NCBI GenBank assembly: GCA_023144005.1
Contig: JAGLGN010000014.1
Location: 33,464 to 97,463 of the forward strand
Length of the DNA stretch: 64,000 bases
Direction: 5' to 3'
From: a bacterium
GTDB taxonomy: Bacteria > AUK180
Of this stretch, positions 37,401 to 44,720 are shown one piece after another. A program made the translations under genes and the position numbers. The notes under the pieces are model-generated. The model saw only the letters and a list, made by a program, of their open reading frames with translations, was not told where the DNA came from and searched no databases. Positions within the stretch are counted from its first letter, which is position 1; every line of letters starts with the position of its first letter.

Positions 37401-37933
37401 ATCCCGTCATTTGTCGCCCAGTTAGAGCAAACATCGCCGGGCGAACACGGATCGATCCTCTCCATCGAATAAAAACCCGCGGCTACACCTGCGCACCAGA
37501 CCCCTGAATTGTCATCAGCCGTATCTATCACATTACCGGTACCGTCCTGACCGTCGTATAAGATGATACTGTCTCCACCTACATTCATTCCAATTGTAGC
37601 GTCCCAGATCTCAATGGTAGCTCCCGAAGTGAATACTACAGCATCATTTGCATATATCAGATAGCCCTTGGCGGGAATAATAGTGGTATTATTTCCATCG
37701 GCAGCAGAAATATTCAGGACAACCCCGGTATCGGCACCATAAATTGACCAGGCGGCTATATCGATCGGAGCATCTGTGGTATTATAGAGCTCTATCCACT
37801 CATCACTTGTCGAGCCGGATGTACCCGCCCATGCGATCTCATTGATAACAACATCACCGGGAGTCGCAGCTTCCACGATCTGCATAGATGTCAAAAGCAA
37901 GGCAGCAATAAATATGATCGTTAATTTCTTCAT
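34409..37933 (-). CDS. Giant secreted protein with two lamin tail domains and C-terminal sorting domain
   Basis: 1174 residues. Signal peptide about 1-22; LTD 1 (about 25-200, DVVINEIAWAGTSGSTSDEW); SbsA-type Ig-like domain (about 210-320); a beta domain (330-475); LTD 2 (about 480-650, VVVNEVAFGGTLHSSSDEW); a second Ig-like domain (655-770); a fibronectin III-like domain (775-880); further Ig-like modules; and a FlgD-like sorting domain (about 1085-1174, ending SFTAMVKFSVVR). Both LTDs share the distinctive tail SMERIDPC...NDGITING...TPG with paired cysteines. It is probably displayed on the surface. Its start overlaps the DUF3006 stop by 4 nt. Ligand unknown. Confidence 0.82.
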   Translation of the reverse strand: MKKLTIIFIAALLLTSMQIVEAATPGDVVINEIAWAGTSGSTSDEWIELYNTTDAPIDIAAWSIYGADTGVVLNISAADGNNTTIIPAKGYLIYANDAVVFTSGATIEIWDATIGMNVGGDSIILYDGQDGTGNVIDTADDNSGVWCAGVAAGFYSMERIDPCSPGDVCSNWATNDGITINGEPSINGTPGQPNSVEVSTCGGAAADTTPPTITATAPVNGASAVNPIQDITIDFDEEMADTSTLGIIISPSPGGEGYTWSNTTQTLTITHNTLSFGTTYYIEIDKTVVADVAGNTLADSASVDDSGGDTYTFNFQTSQYGDGTGTAVAYPSNILKDNHQSVNVIYTASLDMAGGQVSLYIPANWSQPQDGAPASEGYLSLSGDAVASIASITGNETTGWEIIADITTLDTGNTLIFIYGDMSLGSPGAMCDTLGTYAFTVRSKGTGTLSAIGASPSIEVYESMTGKVVVNEVAFGGTLHSSSDEWIELYNPTGEGIDLTGWYVQGVGFILETLSGTIPAFGYYLIENSEDTVNDVAGGFVDTSLSLSNTGATITLKNSSDVTVDLVDCGAGWFGGTGSPAYYSMERIDPCVGGSVAGNWGSNDGITINGLDADNNPLNATPGAENSNYSTSCGDYASPTVLYTSPIDSGVNIDTATDIVITFSEEMNTVSVDLSLEIIPAVAYTLSWDAGNETLTMTLTAPLSEDTSYDITVYSGAMDISGNGLDGDDDGAPGGDYLFSFNTIDNRPPSVINDFAAYSHPTIGGIRINFTAVGENGLGVSQCDSYEIAYSTAPITDDADFIASDKYDTSGITPLLPAQAEEHILTMLPAGTTYYISVKALDESGNSSPFGNVDSAVSGSYGISKTPNVPLCQGGNGDLGIDYTVGYPKLDGDDDLYIVVHSSFTQPTLANLTVTVDASNTVAYTVSGSTITIAGITAASSVSIDFNSYNFPDAEGVYEFGISILENGTDLVELNSPEFDVLSPAVMTFDPAEDPHTAPGKDREILVYITSDTGLGLYGADVATSLIDTPLGASIAPSSALTGTDGSASFTLTLSTEAGKHIVEFTCVDLLEYFIDTSFDGNNIYTPYPNPATPDVDTITFEINILEESNVTLTILTLDARKVVEIHDAVLSAGFHQITWDLKDRYGRKIPAGIYFGLVKADSFTAMVKFSVVR

Positions 37934-38157
37934 ATATTTCCTCTCGAACCCTCATTGAGTTCATCTTTTATTTTTTTCATTTTCTCCAGACGGGCCTTCG
38001 TCTCGTCCGCGTCAATGGAAATGTCAACATTCAGAACATCTCCTTCCTTCACCCCTTGCGGAAGATGCGCGATGGGGATGAGCATTTCTCCGCCGCGGTC
38101 AAGGACCACAACGGCAAGCTCTTCTTCAAATCTGTCTATAACTGCTGTGAGAATCAT
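37930..38157 (-). CDS. DUF3006-family small protein
   Basis: 75 residues matching DUF3006: AVIDRFEEELAVVVLD (about 5-20), IPIAHLPQGVKEGDVLNVDI (about 27-46), then a charged helix. It is a small beta-barrel-like cytoplasmic protein of unknown function. In other bacteria DUF3006 genes are often found beside ComEC-like metallo-beta-lactamase proteins, so its appearance at the head of an operon that ends with comEC supports a functional link. A GGAGG site lies about 6 nt before the ATG. The next gene overlaps by ATGA. Confidence 0.78.
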   Translation of the reverse strand: MILTAVIDRFEEELAVVVLDRGGEMLIPIAHLPQGVKEGDVLNVDISIDADETKARLEKMKKIKDELNEGSRGNI

Positions 38158-38276
38158 AGGTCTCCTCCATGTTTATTTATTATTTTGCGTAGTCTGAGAT
38201 TGCGCACCTGCGGCGCAGGCAGTGAACTCAAGAGAAACATCGAAAATGTTGTCTTTCTCATATCTTTTTCAGTTAA

Positions 38277-38305
38277 ATTCTAACCTTTTTGAGAATGAAA
38301 TGCAA
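38277..38305 (-). promoter_or_regulatory. Probable promoter of the DUF3006-LTD-ComEA-ComEC operon
   Basis: TTGCAT (38305-38300), 17 bp, TAGAAT (38282-38277) on the minus strand. It would give a leader of about 110 nt before the ATG at 38157. The leader includes a short GC hairpin around 38203-38215 (CCTGC GCC GCAGG) whose role is unknown. The rest of the 38158-38428 gap holds only AT-rich sequence and the divergent promoter. Confidence 0.45.
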
Positions 38306-38394
38306 ACTCACAATGGTCTTTTATTATCTATATATACAAAATATACTAAATAAGGGACACGGACAAAAAATAATACTAAATATACCTTAACTAT

Positions 38395-38423
38395 TTCGCT
38401 TACAGCAGAAATATTGGTAGAAT
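38395..38423 (+). promoter_or_regulatory. Possible leaderless promoter of the methyltransferase
   Basis: TTCGCT (38395-38400), 17 bp, TAGAAT (38418-38423), and the ATG at 38429 only 5 nt later. The -35 is weak, but the geometry matches the other leaderless genes here. Confidence 0.4.
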
Positions 38424-38428
38424 GAATT

Positions 38429-39385
38429 ATGAAATGCGGAATATGCGGAAACAGCAAGGGGAATTCCTCTTACTATGTGAAAGAAATGAAGATAGGAAGC
38501 GGTGATAATTTCAAATATATGCTCTGTAATGAATGCGGAACACTGCAATTATCCGCTCCACCCGATGATATGCACAAATACTATCCCGCAAATTTTGACA
38601 GCTTCTATTCGATAGAGCATGGCAAGCCGTCTCTTTTGAAAAAGATTATATTTCGTATCCGCAATGAGCATTCTTTCGGAAAGAAAGTTTTTCTGGGAGA
38701 AACGATCGCAAAATTATTTCCTAATTATATCAATTCCTATCTTTTTGATCTCAATATCCGCAAGGAGTCCAAAATACTCGATGTCGGGAGCGGAAACGGA
38801 AAGCTGCTTAGCTCTCTTTTCAAAGAAGGGCTTCACAATACTCTTGGGATAGACCCCCATATCGAGCAGGACATCACCCACGCCGGAGGCCTGAAGATAC
38901 TCAAAGGGGGGCTGGAAAGAGTGAGCGGAATGTGGGATATCATCCTTTTGAATCATTCATTTGAGCATGAGTCGTCGCCTAAAGAGCTGCTGTCCGGGAT
39001 CAGAACGATCCTGGCACCGAAAGGAATATGCCTGATAAGAACACCGGTTACGGACTCCTGGGCATTTGAGCATTATCGGCATCACTGGGTTCAGATCGAC
39101 GCACCGAGACATTATTATATTTATTCAACGGATTCGCTGACACTTCTGGCGGAAAGATGCGGATTTAAGGTGAAGAAGGTCATCCGCGATTCAACCGCAT
39201 TCCAATTCTGGGGAAGCGAGCAGTATATGAAAGATATCACCTTGCTTAGCGAGCGCTCCTTGTCCATGGGACCGGCGGGATCGATCTTTTCAAGAAAGGA
39301 GATCCGGGCATTCGAAAAAAGAGCAAAAAAGATGAATACAATGGGTATCGGCGACCAGGCCGCATTCTACCTTGTCAAGGAATAA
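38429..39385 (+). CDS. Zinc-finger class I SAM methyltransferase
   Basis: 318 residues. An N-terminal zinc-knuckle, CGICGN at residues 3-8 and CNECGT about 30 residues later, precedes a SAM domain with ILDVGSGNGKLLSSL (about 114-128), GIDPHIEQD (about 138-146) and DIILLNHSFEHESSPKELL (about 169-187). RTPVTDSWAFEHY and DAPRHYYIYS are typical of this family, found in polysaccharide and natural-product clusters where it methylates sugars. It has no operon partner: the minus-strand murJ gene ends 2 bp after its stop. The start appears leaderless. Substrate unknown. Confidence 0.85.
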   Translation: MKCGICGNSKGNSSYYVKEMKIGSGDNFKYMLCNECGTLQLSAPPDDMHKYYPANFDSFYSIEHGKPSLLKKIIFRIRNEHSFGKKVFLGETIAKLFPNYINSYLFDLNIRKESKILDVGSGNGKLLSSLFKEGLHNTLGIDPHIEQDITHAGGLKILKGGLERVSGMWDIILLNHSFEHESSPKELLSGIRTILAPKGICLIRTPVTDSWAFEHYRHHWVQIDAPRHYYIYSTDSLTLLAERCGFKVKKVIRDSTAFQFWGSEQYMKDITLLSERSLSMGPAGSIFSRKEIRAFEKRAKKMNTMGIGDQAAFYLVKE

Positions 39386-39387
39386 TA

Positions 39388-40929
39388 TTAAATTCCTCTT
39401 TTTCTGAATATTCTGATGAATTTGGAAGGCCCGACAAAGAGCATATACGGAAGCATATTGATCATAAGCAACACGATGGATATCAATGTATTAGCAAAAA
39501 ATGCGGGCATTATTGGAGTAAAGAACGCATTCAAATGGCCTCCGAAATATTTCAAAAGGAAATACGAGACAGCAAATGCGGGGATCAATTTGATCATCTT
39601 GGAAATATTCAATGTCAGTCCGAACATTTTCTTCAAATAGATCCATAGAAACACTACATTTACAGCAGCCGAAAGCGCGGAAGCCAATGCGAGTCCGGAC
39701 GCGCCCAGATATCGTATGAATATCATATTCAATTCAATATTGATCAGCATCGCCACAGAGGTGAATATCACCGGATATTTCACCTGCTTATAGGCATAAA
39801 ATACCTGGCCGAATAATTTAGACAGCGAGTAAAATATGATCCCCGCGGCATAAAAGGTGAGCAGAGAAGCGGTTATAGTCGAGGAGGCAAGGTCGAACTC
39901 CCCTCTTTGAAAAAGTGCCTTGACCGGGTAAATTCCCGCAGCCATAAGATAACTGGATACAGGCAGTATCACATACATAAGGGAATTAAAACTCGTTTGC
40001 AATTCCTTTTGAGGGCTTTCGCCCTTGGAGACCTTTCTGGAAAAGATCGTCAGGGATACGGTGGCTATGCTGACCGCGAATATTCCCATCGGAAGCTGCA
40101 TAAGACGGGTTGAATAATACATCGCGGAAATGACTCCTGAGGATAACATTACCGCAAAGAGATTATCCGCGATCAAATTTATCTCGATGATGGCCTGGCC
40201 GAATATGGCGGGTGTTATTATCTTCACCAGGCGTTTGATCGCTGGCTTTTCTTCTTTCAGATTAAACTTGAACGGCCGTTTTAAGCGGGAAGAAAAATAC
40301 CATTGAGAAAGCATTTGAACTCCGCCGGCGCCGATCACGCCCCACGCGGCTATATATATCTGCCGTATCTGATCCTTCTCCTTGAAGAGCATCAGCAGGA
40401 TCAGAATAAAAGTTATATTATAAAAAATCTGTCCCGCAGCCGGGCGGGCAAAGGAATTGTGTGATTGCTGAACGCCCATGAAAAAAGCAGAGATGCCGAC
40501 CAGGATAAGGTACCAGAAAGTTATGCGCAGCAATCCCGTTGCATTGTCCCTGAATATGTGATTATCCGGAGCGAATACCGTTATCGCCTTGATAATGTAC
40601 GGCGACAGCAACGCACCCGCCAGAGATACCAGAAAAAGTACAAATGAAAAGCGTAGAAAGAGATTACCGAGAAAGAGGCCCTCGCGCGTCTTGTCATCCT
40701 TGCTTACATATCCGGAATATACCGGAATGAACGCGGAATTGAAAGCGCCCTCTCCCAGAAGGCTTCTTAGCGTATTGGGTATTCGATATGCCAGAAAATA
40801 TGCATCCGCAAGTGTTGAAGTACCAAAGAAAGCGGCCAGAATGACATCCCTGAGAAAGCCGAATATCCGGGAAATAAAGACCATTATACTCATCAAAAGC
40901 GAGCTACGGTAAAAATTCTTTTCCCGCAT
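39388..40929 (-). CDS. murJ: Lipid II flippase MurJ
   Basis: 513 residues, about fourteen membrane helices, MOP exporter superfamily. The N-terminus SLLMSIMVFISRIFGFLRDV with ADAYFLAYRIPNTLRSLLGEGAFNSAFIPVY is the MurJ/MviN signature. MurJ moves the peptidoglycan precursor lipid II from the cytoplasmic to the periplasmic leaflet. The gene overlaps the radical SAM gene by 26 nt and has GGAG 7 nt before the ATG. It is the last member of the run from 48083 downward and converges with the methyltransferase. Confidence 0.96.
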   Translation of the reverse strand: MREKNFYRSSLLMSIMVFISRIFGFLRDVILAAFFGTSTLADAYFLAYRIPNTLRSLLGEGAFNSAFIPVYSGYVSKDDKTREGLFLGNLFLRFSFVLFLVSLAGALLSPYIIKAITVFAPDNHIFRDNATGLLRITFWYLILVGISAFFMGVQQSHNSFARPAAGQIFYNITFILILLMLFKEKDQIRQIYIAAWGVIGAGGVQMLSQWYFSSRLKRPFKFNLKEEKPAIKRLVKIITPAIFGQAIIEINLIADNLFAVMLSSGVISAMYYSTRLMQLPMGIFAVSIATVSLTIFSRKVSKGESPQKELQTSFNSLMYVILPVSSYLMAAGIYPVKALFQRGEFDLASSTITASLLTFYAAGIIFYSLSKLFGQVFYAYKQVKYPVIFTSVAMLINIELNMIFIRYLGASGLALASALSAAVNVVFLWIYLKKMFGLTLNISKMIKLIPAFAVSYFLLKYFGGHLNAFFTPIMPAFFANTLISIVLLMINMLPYMLFVGPSKFIRIFRKRGI

Positions 40930-41764
40930 CGGGATTCTCCATAAAAACTATTCTTTTCTCCGCGTTAATATTCGCGGACATCTCTTTTAATTTTTTATAG
41001 GCCTTTTGTCTTTCGGCAAATACATATCTGTATTTCCCGTCTTCTCCAAGAAATAATTCCCCCTTCAGGCGGCCGCGCATCTGGGTTTGCGATACCCTCT
41101 GCAAAAATATATCCTTCATCCCTTTAGTGAGGCGGAGAAGTCCTATTCCCAATCTGTCGATATGATCAAAAGCGCTTTCAATTGATCTGAATATCTGAAT
41201 ATATTCTTTTTCCCAGTCATCATACAGGATCACAGGGTCTAAAATAACGCCGATCCTATAACCCTTATGCTGAAATTCCTTCAATGCGGAAATCCGCTGA
41301 TCGACCGATGATGTGCCTTTCTCGAGATAATGTGAGATGGAGTATCCTGAAATCGTAGAGGTAAAGACAATATTTTCCGGGGGGCTGAATTTCAATAATT
41401 CAAGAACGCCCAAGCTTTTAAAACGGATCTCAAAGTTCTTCTGCGGGAAGCGGGAAAGTATCTTGAATACTGCGGAGATATCGTCCTTCAAAAGAGGCAA
41501 CATGCTTCCGTCGCATGTAACCGTGAGATTGAATTCGTCGCCGCTGCTTTCTTGAAGCTCTTTTTCCAGATCCATAGGGTTTGAAAATATGACAATCGGA
41601 TCCGTATTGAGATAGTCATCCAGAAAGCAGTAAGCACAATGCGAGGAGCATCCCTCAATCAGGTCGATCTGATATCTGCAGCCAGGAGGATATTCCGGAT
41701 GAGAAGTGAAATCCTTTATGAATCTCCCTTTATTTTCTCTTGTGTTCTGCTCCCTAATTGTCAA
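40904..41764 (-). CDS. Spore-photolyase-like radical SAM protein
   Basis: 286 residues. The cluster motif IEGCSSHCAYCFLDDYLNT gives Cys-x3-Cys-x2-Cys (about residues 39-46), typical of the spore photoproduct lyase/DNA-repair-photolyase group of radical SAM enzymes. VTCDGSMLPL, RFKSLGVLELL and TISGYSISHYLEKGTSSVDQRI follow the family pattern. It binds a [4Fe-4S] cluster and SAM; the substrate is unknown, possibly damaged DNA. The only in-frame start is TTG at 41764, with a poorly placed AG-rich region upstream and the MITE just beyond. The N-terminus is short for the family, so a truncated or altered start is possible. Confidence 0.75.
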   Translation of the reverse strand: MTIREQNTRENKGRFIKDFTSHPEYPPGCRYQIDLIEGCSSHCAYCFLDDYLNTDPIVIFSNPMDLEKELQESSGDEFNLTVTCDGSMLPLLKDDISAVFKILSRFPQKNFEIRFKSLGVLELLKFSPPENIVFTSTISGYSISHYLEKGTSSVDQRISALKEFQHKGYRIGVILDPVILYDDWEKEYIQIFRSIESAFDHIDRLGIGLLRLTKGMKDIFLQRVSQTQMRGRLKGELFLGEDGKYRYVFAERQKAYKKLKEMSANINAEKRIVFMENPDAGKEFLP

Positions 41765-41786
41765 TTTCTCTTATTCCCCTCTGCGC

Positions 41787-41809
41787 TAACCTCCAACCTC
41801 CAACCTCAT
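41787..41809. repeat. CCAACCT simple-word repeat
   Basis: TAACCTCCAACCTCCAACCTCA is three near-copies of a 7-8-nt word between the MITE and the radical SAM gene, of the same type as the islands at 561-668 and 59729-60690. Confidence 0.5.
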
Positions 41810-41829
41810 ATTTATGGAGCTGCTCGCTA

Positions 41830-42083
41830 GTGTCCTGTCTCGTAAATACAATGGCAATGGAATGTTTAGATTTGAGGCAATTCCAACGAACAATGAGCGT
41901 TGCGTACCCTTTGTGGTCCGTAAGCGAAGAGAGAGGAAGAAATTGACCAAAGATGATATGCCCTTCGGGCTGAAACTCTTTTTCGGTCTTTTCATACCGC
42001 AGTGGGTATTCGGAGTTCACTGCGCCTCTCATGCTGAATATAATAGCTTCAGCCATTGTAAATGTATTTACGAGACAGTACAC
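41830..42083. mobile_element. 254-bp MITE-like element with terminal inverted repeats, TA target
   Basis: The ends are inverted copies: left GTGTCCTGTCTCGTAAATACA (41830-41850, 20 of 21 matching), right the same with A for C at the fifth base, then a 6-nt difference and a shared ATGGC. TA dinucleotides flank both ends (41828-41829 and 42084-42085), as expected for a Tc1/mariner-IS630-type target duplication. No open frame inside resembles a transposase, so it would be mobilised in trans. A 25-bp remnant of the same ends is at 816-840. The right TA forms the first two bases of the valS stop codon. Confidence 0.75.
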
Positions 42084-44713
42084 TATTGAATACTCTCAAG
42101 ATTCTCTTCGATCCTCTTTAGAAGTTCCTGATTTGACTTTAATGTCTCGCGAACACCTTCTACAACCGATTTCGGAGCTTTGCTAACAAAGTTCTTATTG
42201 GATAATTTATTTTCACTCATAGAGATGAACTTATCCACCTCAGCCCTCTGGTCTTTCAGCCGGGATCTTTCCTTTTCAATATCTATGAGCCCTTGGGCCG
42301 GAATATACGATGTAATACCTTTTATGATCACATTTATACTGCTCCCGGGTTTCTCTGTCATTGTAAAATCCAAAGCGGACGCTTTAACGAATGTGGTCAG
42401 CTCCTCTTTCATCAGGAACATCAATCCCTCTGTCTTTTTATCTGTTTGTAAAATAACCTTTAATTCCGATGACGGCTTGATATTGAACTCCTTTCTGGAT
42501 CTTCTTACCGCGGTGATCCATTCAAGGATTGAAGCCATCAGCTCCTCTCCGGAGATATCGATATCGTCCTTTTTAGGCATAAAGACGGGTTCGTCCATTA
42601 TTCCGGTATCCGATCGGAAACTCTTCGGAAGATAGTCATATAGAACTTCACTGAGAACGGGCATTGCCGGATTAAGATATATCAGAAATCGCTTTGCGAT
42701 GTACAGTAGATTCTGCAGAGTTTCCTTTTTATCCAGATTCTTTTTGCTGGCCTCTATATACCAGTCGCAGAACTCATCCCAGAAAAAGTGATAAAGCGTA
42801 TCCGCATATTCAGAAAAATTGTATTCGTCGAGAGCGGCCTTCATCTTCTTAGCAGCTTGGGAGAATCGTGAATATATCCACTTGTCAAATGGAGTTCTTT
42901 GATCGAACTCATCGACATACTCAACGCTTTCATCGATATTCATCAAGATAAATCGCATGGCGTTCCATATCTTATTGGAAAAATTTCTGCCCATTTGAAA
43001 TTTATTCTCTGACAGTGAAATATCCTGGCCGAATGTTGTGAGCGATATTAATGAAAAACGAACCGCGTCGGCTCCGTATTTATCCGCCATCTCGATCGGA
43101 TCGATCCCATTGCCTAATGACTTAGACATCTTTCTTCCTATCTCATCAAGTATGGTGCCGTGAATATAAACATCAAAAAATGGTTTCTTGTCCATGAATT
43201 TCAGACCCATCATTATCATTCTCGCGACCCAGTTAAAAATGATGCCCCGATCCGTTATCAATACCGAGGTAGGATAATATTCGCTGAGGAGTTCTGTTTT
43301 CTCCGGCCAGCCCATTGTTGAGAACGGCCACAATGCGGATGAGAACCATGTGTCAAGAACATCTTCGTCCTGACGGATATCGGAGGAACCGCATTTCGGG
43401 CATTCTTGCGGAACTTCCTTGGAAACCCATTTTTCATCGCATTCATCGCAGTAGAAAACCGGGATCCTGTGTCCCCACCAGAGTTGCCTTGATATACACC
43501 AGTCCCTGATATTCCGCATCCAATTCAAGTAATATTTTTTCCATTTCTCTGGATAGAAGGTTATCGAGCCATCCTCCACAGCCTTGATCGCGGGCTGCGC
43601 CAGACTTCTCATGGACACGAACCATTGATTTGACACCAGGGGCTCTAAAATAGTATCACAGCGGTAACATGTCGAAACAGAATGTACATGCTCTTCTGTT
43701 CTTACAAGATAGCCCTTTTCCTTCAGGAGCTTAACGATGACCGTCCTCGCGTTATCGCGGTCAAGATTCTCAAAATCCGGTGGGATATCTCCGGTCATCA
43801 TACCTTCTTCATCAATGACCTTGACAAATTCAAGCGCATGTCTTTTTCCCATTTCATAATCATTGGGGTCGTGATAAGGCGTGACCTTGACAGCACCTGT
43901 GCCGAATTCCATCTCAACTGCCGAATCGCCTATTATCGGTATCTCCTTATCCTGTATCGGCAGGATCAGTGTTTCGCCGATCAGGAATTTATATCTTTCA
44001 TCTTCGGGGTTCACGGCTACCGCGGTGTCGCCAAGCATTGTTTCCGGGCGAGTGGTGGCAACCGTCAGATGTGTCAGGCCTTTGATCTCCTTTTTTAATG
44101 GATATTGAATATACCAGAGATTGCCATTGCGTTCCATATGCTCCACTTCCGTATCCGCCAATGCCGTTTGACATCTTGGGCACCAATTGATTATATAATT
44201 CCCTTTATAAATGAGGCCTTCTTCAAAAAGCGTTTCAAAGACCTTATATACAGCATGGGACAAACCCTCATCAAGAGTGAATCTTTCCTTTGACCAGTCG
44301 GGGAGAACGAGTATTCTTCTCAATTGCTTCATTATAATATCGCCTGAATCCTCTTTCCATTTCCAGATCTCTTTGACGAAATCTTCCCTTCCAATATCCC
44401 ATCTTGTCTTTCCCTCTTCTTTTGCCAATTTCTTCTCGACAACCGTATGAGTGGCAATGCCGGCATGATCCATGCCCGGGATCCAGAGCGAGTTCTCTGA
44501 CAGATGGCGATGATATCTGATGAGTATATCCTGAAGCGTATTATTCAGCGCATGCCCGATGTGCAGCATACCGGTGACATTCGGCGGCGGCATTACGATA
44601 GAATAATTCCCATTCTTCGCTGTGCCTTTGACCTTGAAGGCCTCTGTTTTTTGCCAGTTCTCATAAATTCTCCGCTCATGCTCTTTTGGTATATAGTGTT
44701 TCTCTAATTCCAT
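42083..44713 (-). CDS. valS: Valyl-tRNA synthetase
   Basis: 876 residues, class I synthetase that charges tRNA-Val. PPNVTGMLHIGHALN carries the HIGH motif (about residues 39-53) and KMSKSLGNGIDP the KMSKS loop. An editing domain (TTRPETMLGDTAVAVNP, HDPNDYEMG) and two zinc-type cysteine pairs (CDECDEK, CPKCGSS) are visible, followed by the anticodon-binding domain and the C-terminal coiled coil (IDIEKERSRLKDQRAEVDKF). The ATG at 44713 (GAGGT 5 nt upstream) is preferred to the longer frame. It begins 7 bp after argS. Its TAG stop takes its G from the MITE end. Confidence 0.98.
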   Translation of the reverse strand: MELEKHYIPKEHERRIYENWQKTEAFKVKGTAKNGNYSIVMPPPNVTGMLHIGHALNNTLQDILIRYHRHLSENSLWIPGMDHAGIATHTVVEKKLAKEEGKTRWDIGREDFVKEIWKWKEDSGDIIMKQLRRILVLPDWSKERFTLDEGLSHAVYKVFETLFEEGLIYKGNYIINWCPRCQTALADTEVEHMERNGNLWYIQYPLKKEIKGLTHLTVATTRPETMLGDTAVAVNPEDERYKFLIGETLILPIQDKEIPIIGDSAVEMEFGTGAVKVTPYHDPNDYEMGKRHALEFVKVIDEEGMMTGDIPPDFENLDRDNARTVIVKLLKEKGYLVRTEEHVHSVSTCYRCDTILEPLVSNQWFVSMRSLAQPAIKAVEDGSITFYPEKWKKYYLNWMRNIRDWCISRQLWWGHRIPVFYCDECDEKWVSKEVPQECPKCGSSDIRQDEDVLDTWFSSALWPFSTMGWPEKTELLSEYYPTSVLITDRGIIFNWVARMIMMGLKFMDKKPFFDVYIHGTILDEIGRKMSKSLGNGIDPIEMADKYGADAVRFSLISLTTFGQDISLSENKFQMGRNFSNKIWNAMRFILMNIDESVEYVDEFDQRTPFDKWIYSRFSQAAKKMKAALDEYNFSEYADTLYHFFWDEFCDWYIEASKKNLDKKETLQNLLYIAKRFLIYLNPAMPVLSEVLYDYLPKSFRSDTGIMDEPVFMPKKDDIDISGEELMASILEWITAVRRSRKEFNIKPSSELKVILQTDKKTEGLMFLMKEELTTFVKASALDFTMTEKPGSSINVIIKGITSYIPAQGLIDIEKERSRLKDQRAEVDKFISMSENKLSNKNFVSKAPKSVVEGVRETLKSNQELLKRIEENLESIQ

Positions 44714-44720
44714 AACTACC

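Noticed and set aside
22775-38157. Interpretation of the ComEC operon as a defence system
   Set aside because: No nuclease, restriction, CRISPR, helicase or toxin motif is present; ComEA/ComEC and surface proteins fit DNA uptake better.
38203-38215. Riboswitch in the leader of the DUF3006-ComEC operon
   Set aside because: Only a short GC hairpin is visible; no conserved riboswitch core is recognised.
41754-42083. 109-residue open frame across the MITE on the minus strand
   Set aside because: It spans both terminal repeats and the CCAACCT repeat, resembles no protein and has no transposase motif; it is chance coding inside the element.
41760-42090. CRISPR array
   Set aside because: Repeats near here and in the other islands are too short, irregular and without spacer regularity; no cas genes are in the window.
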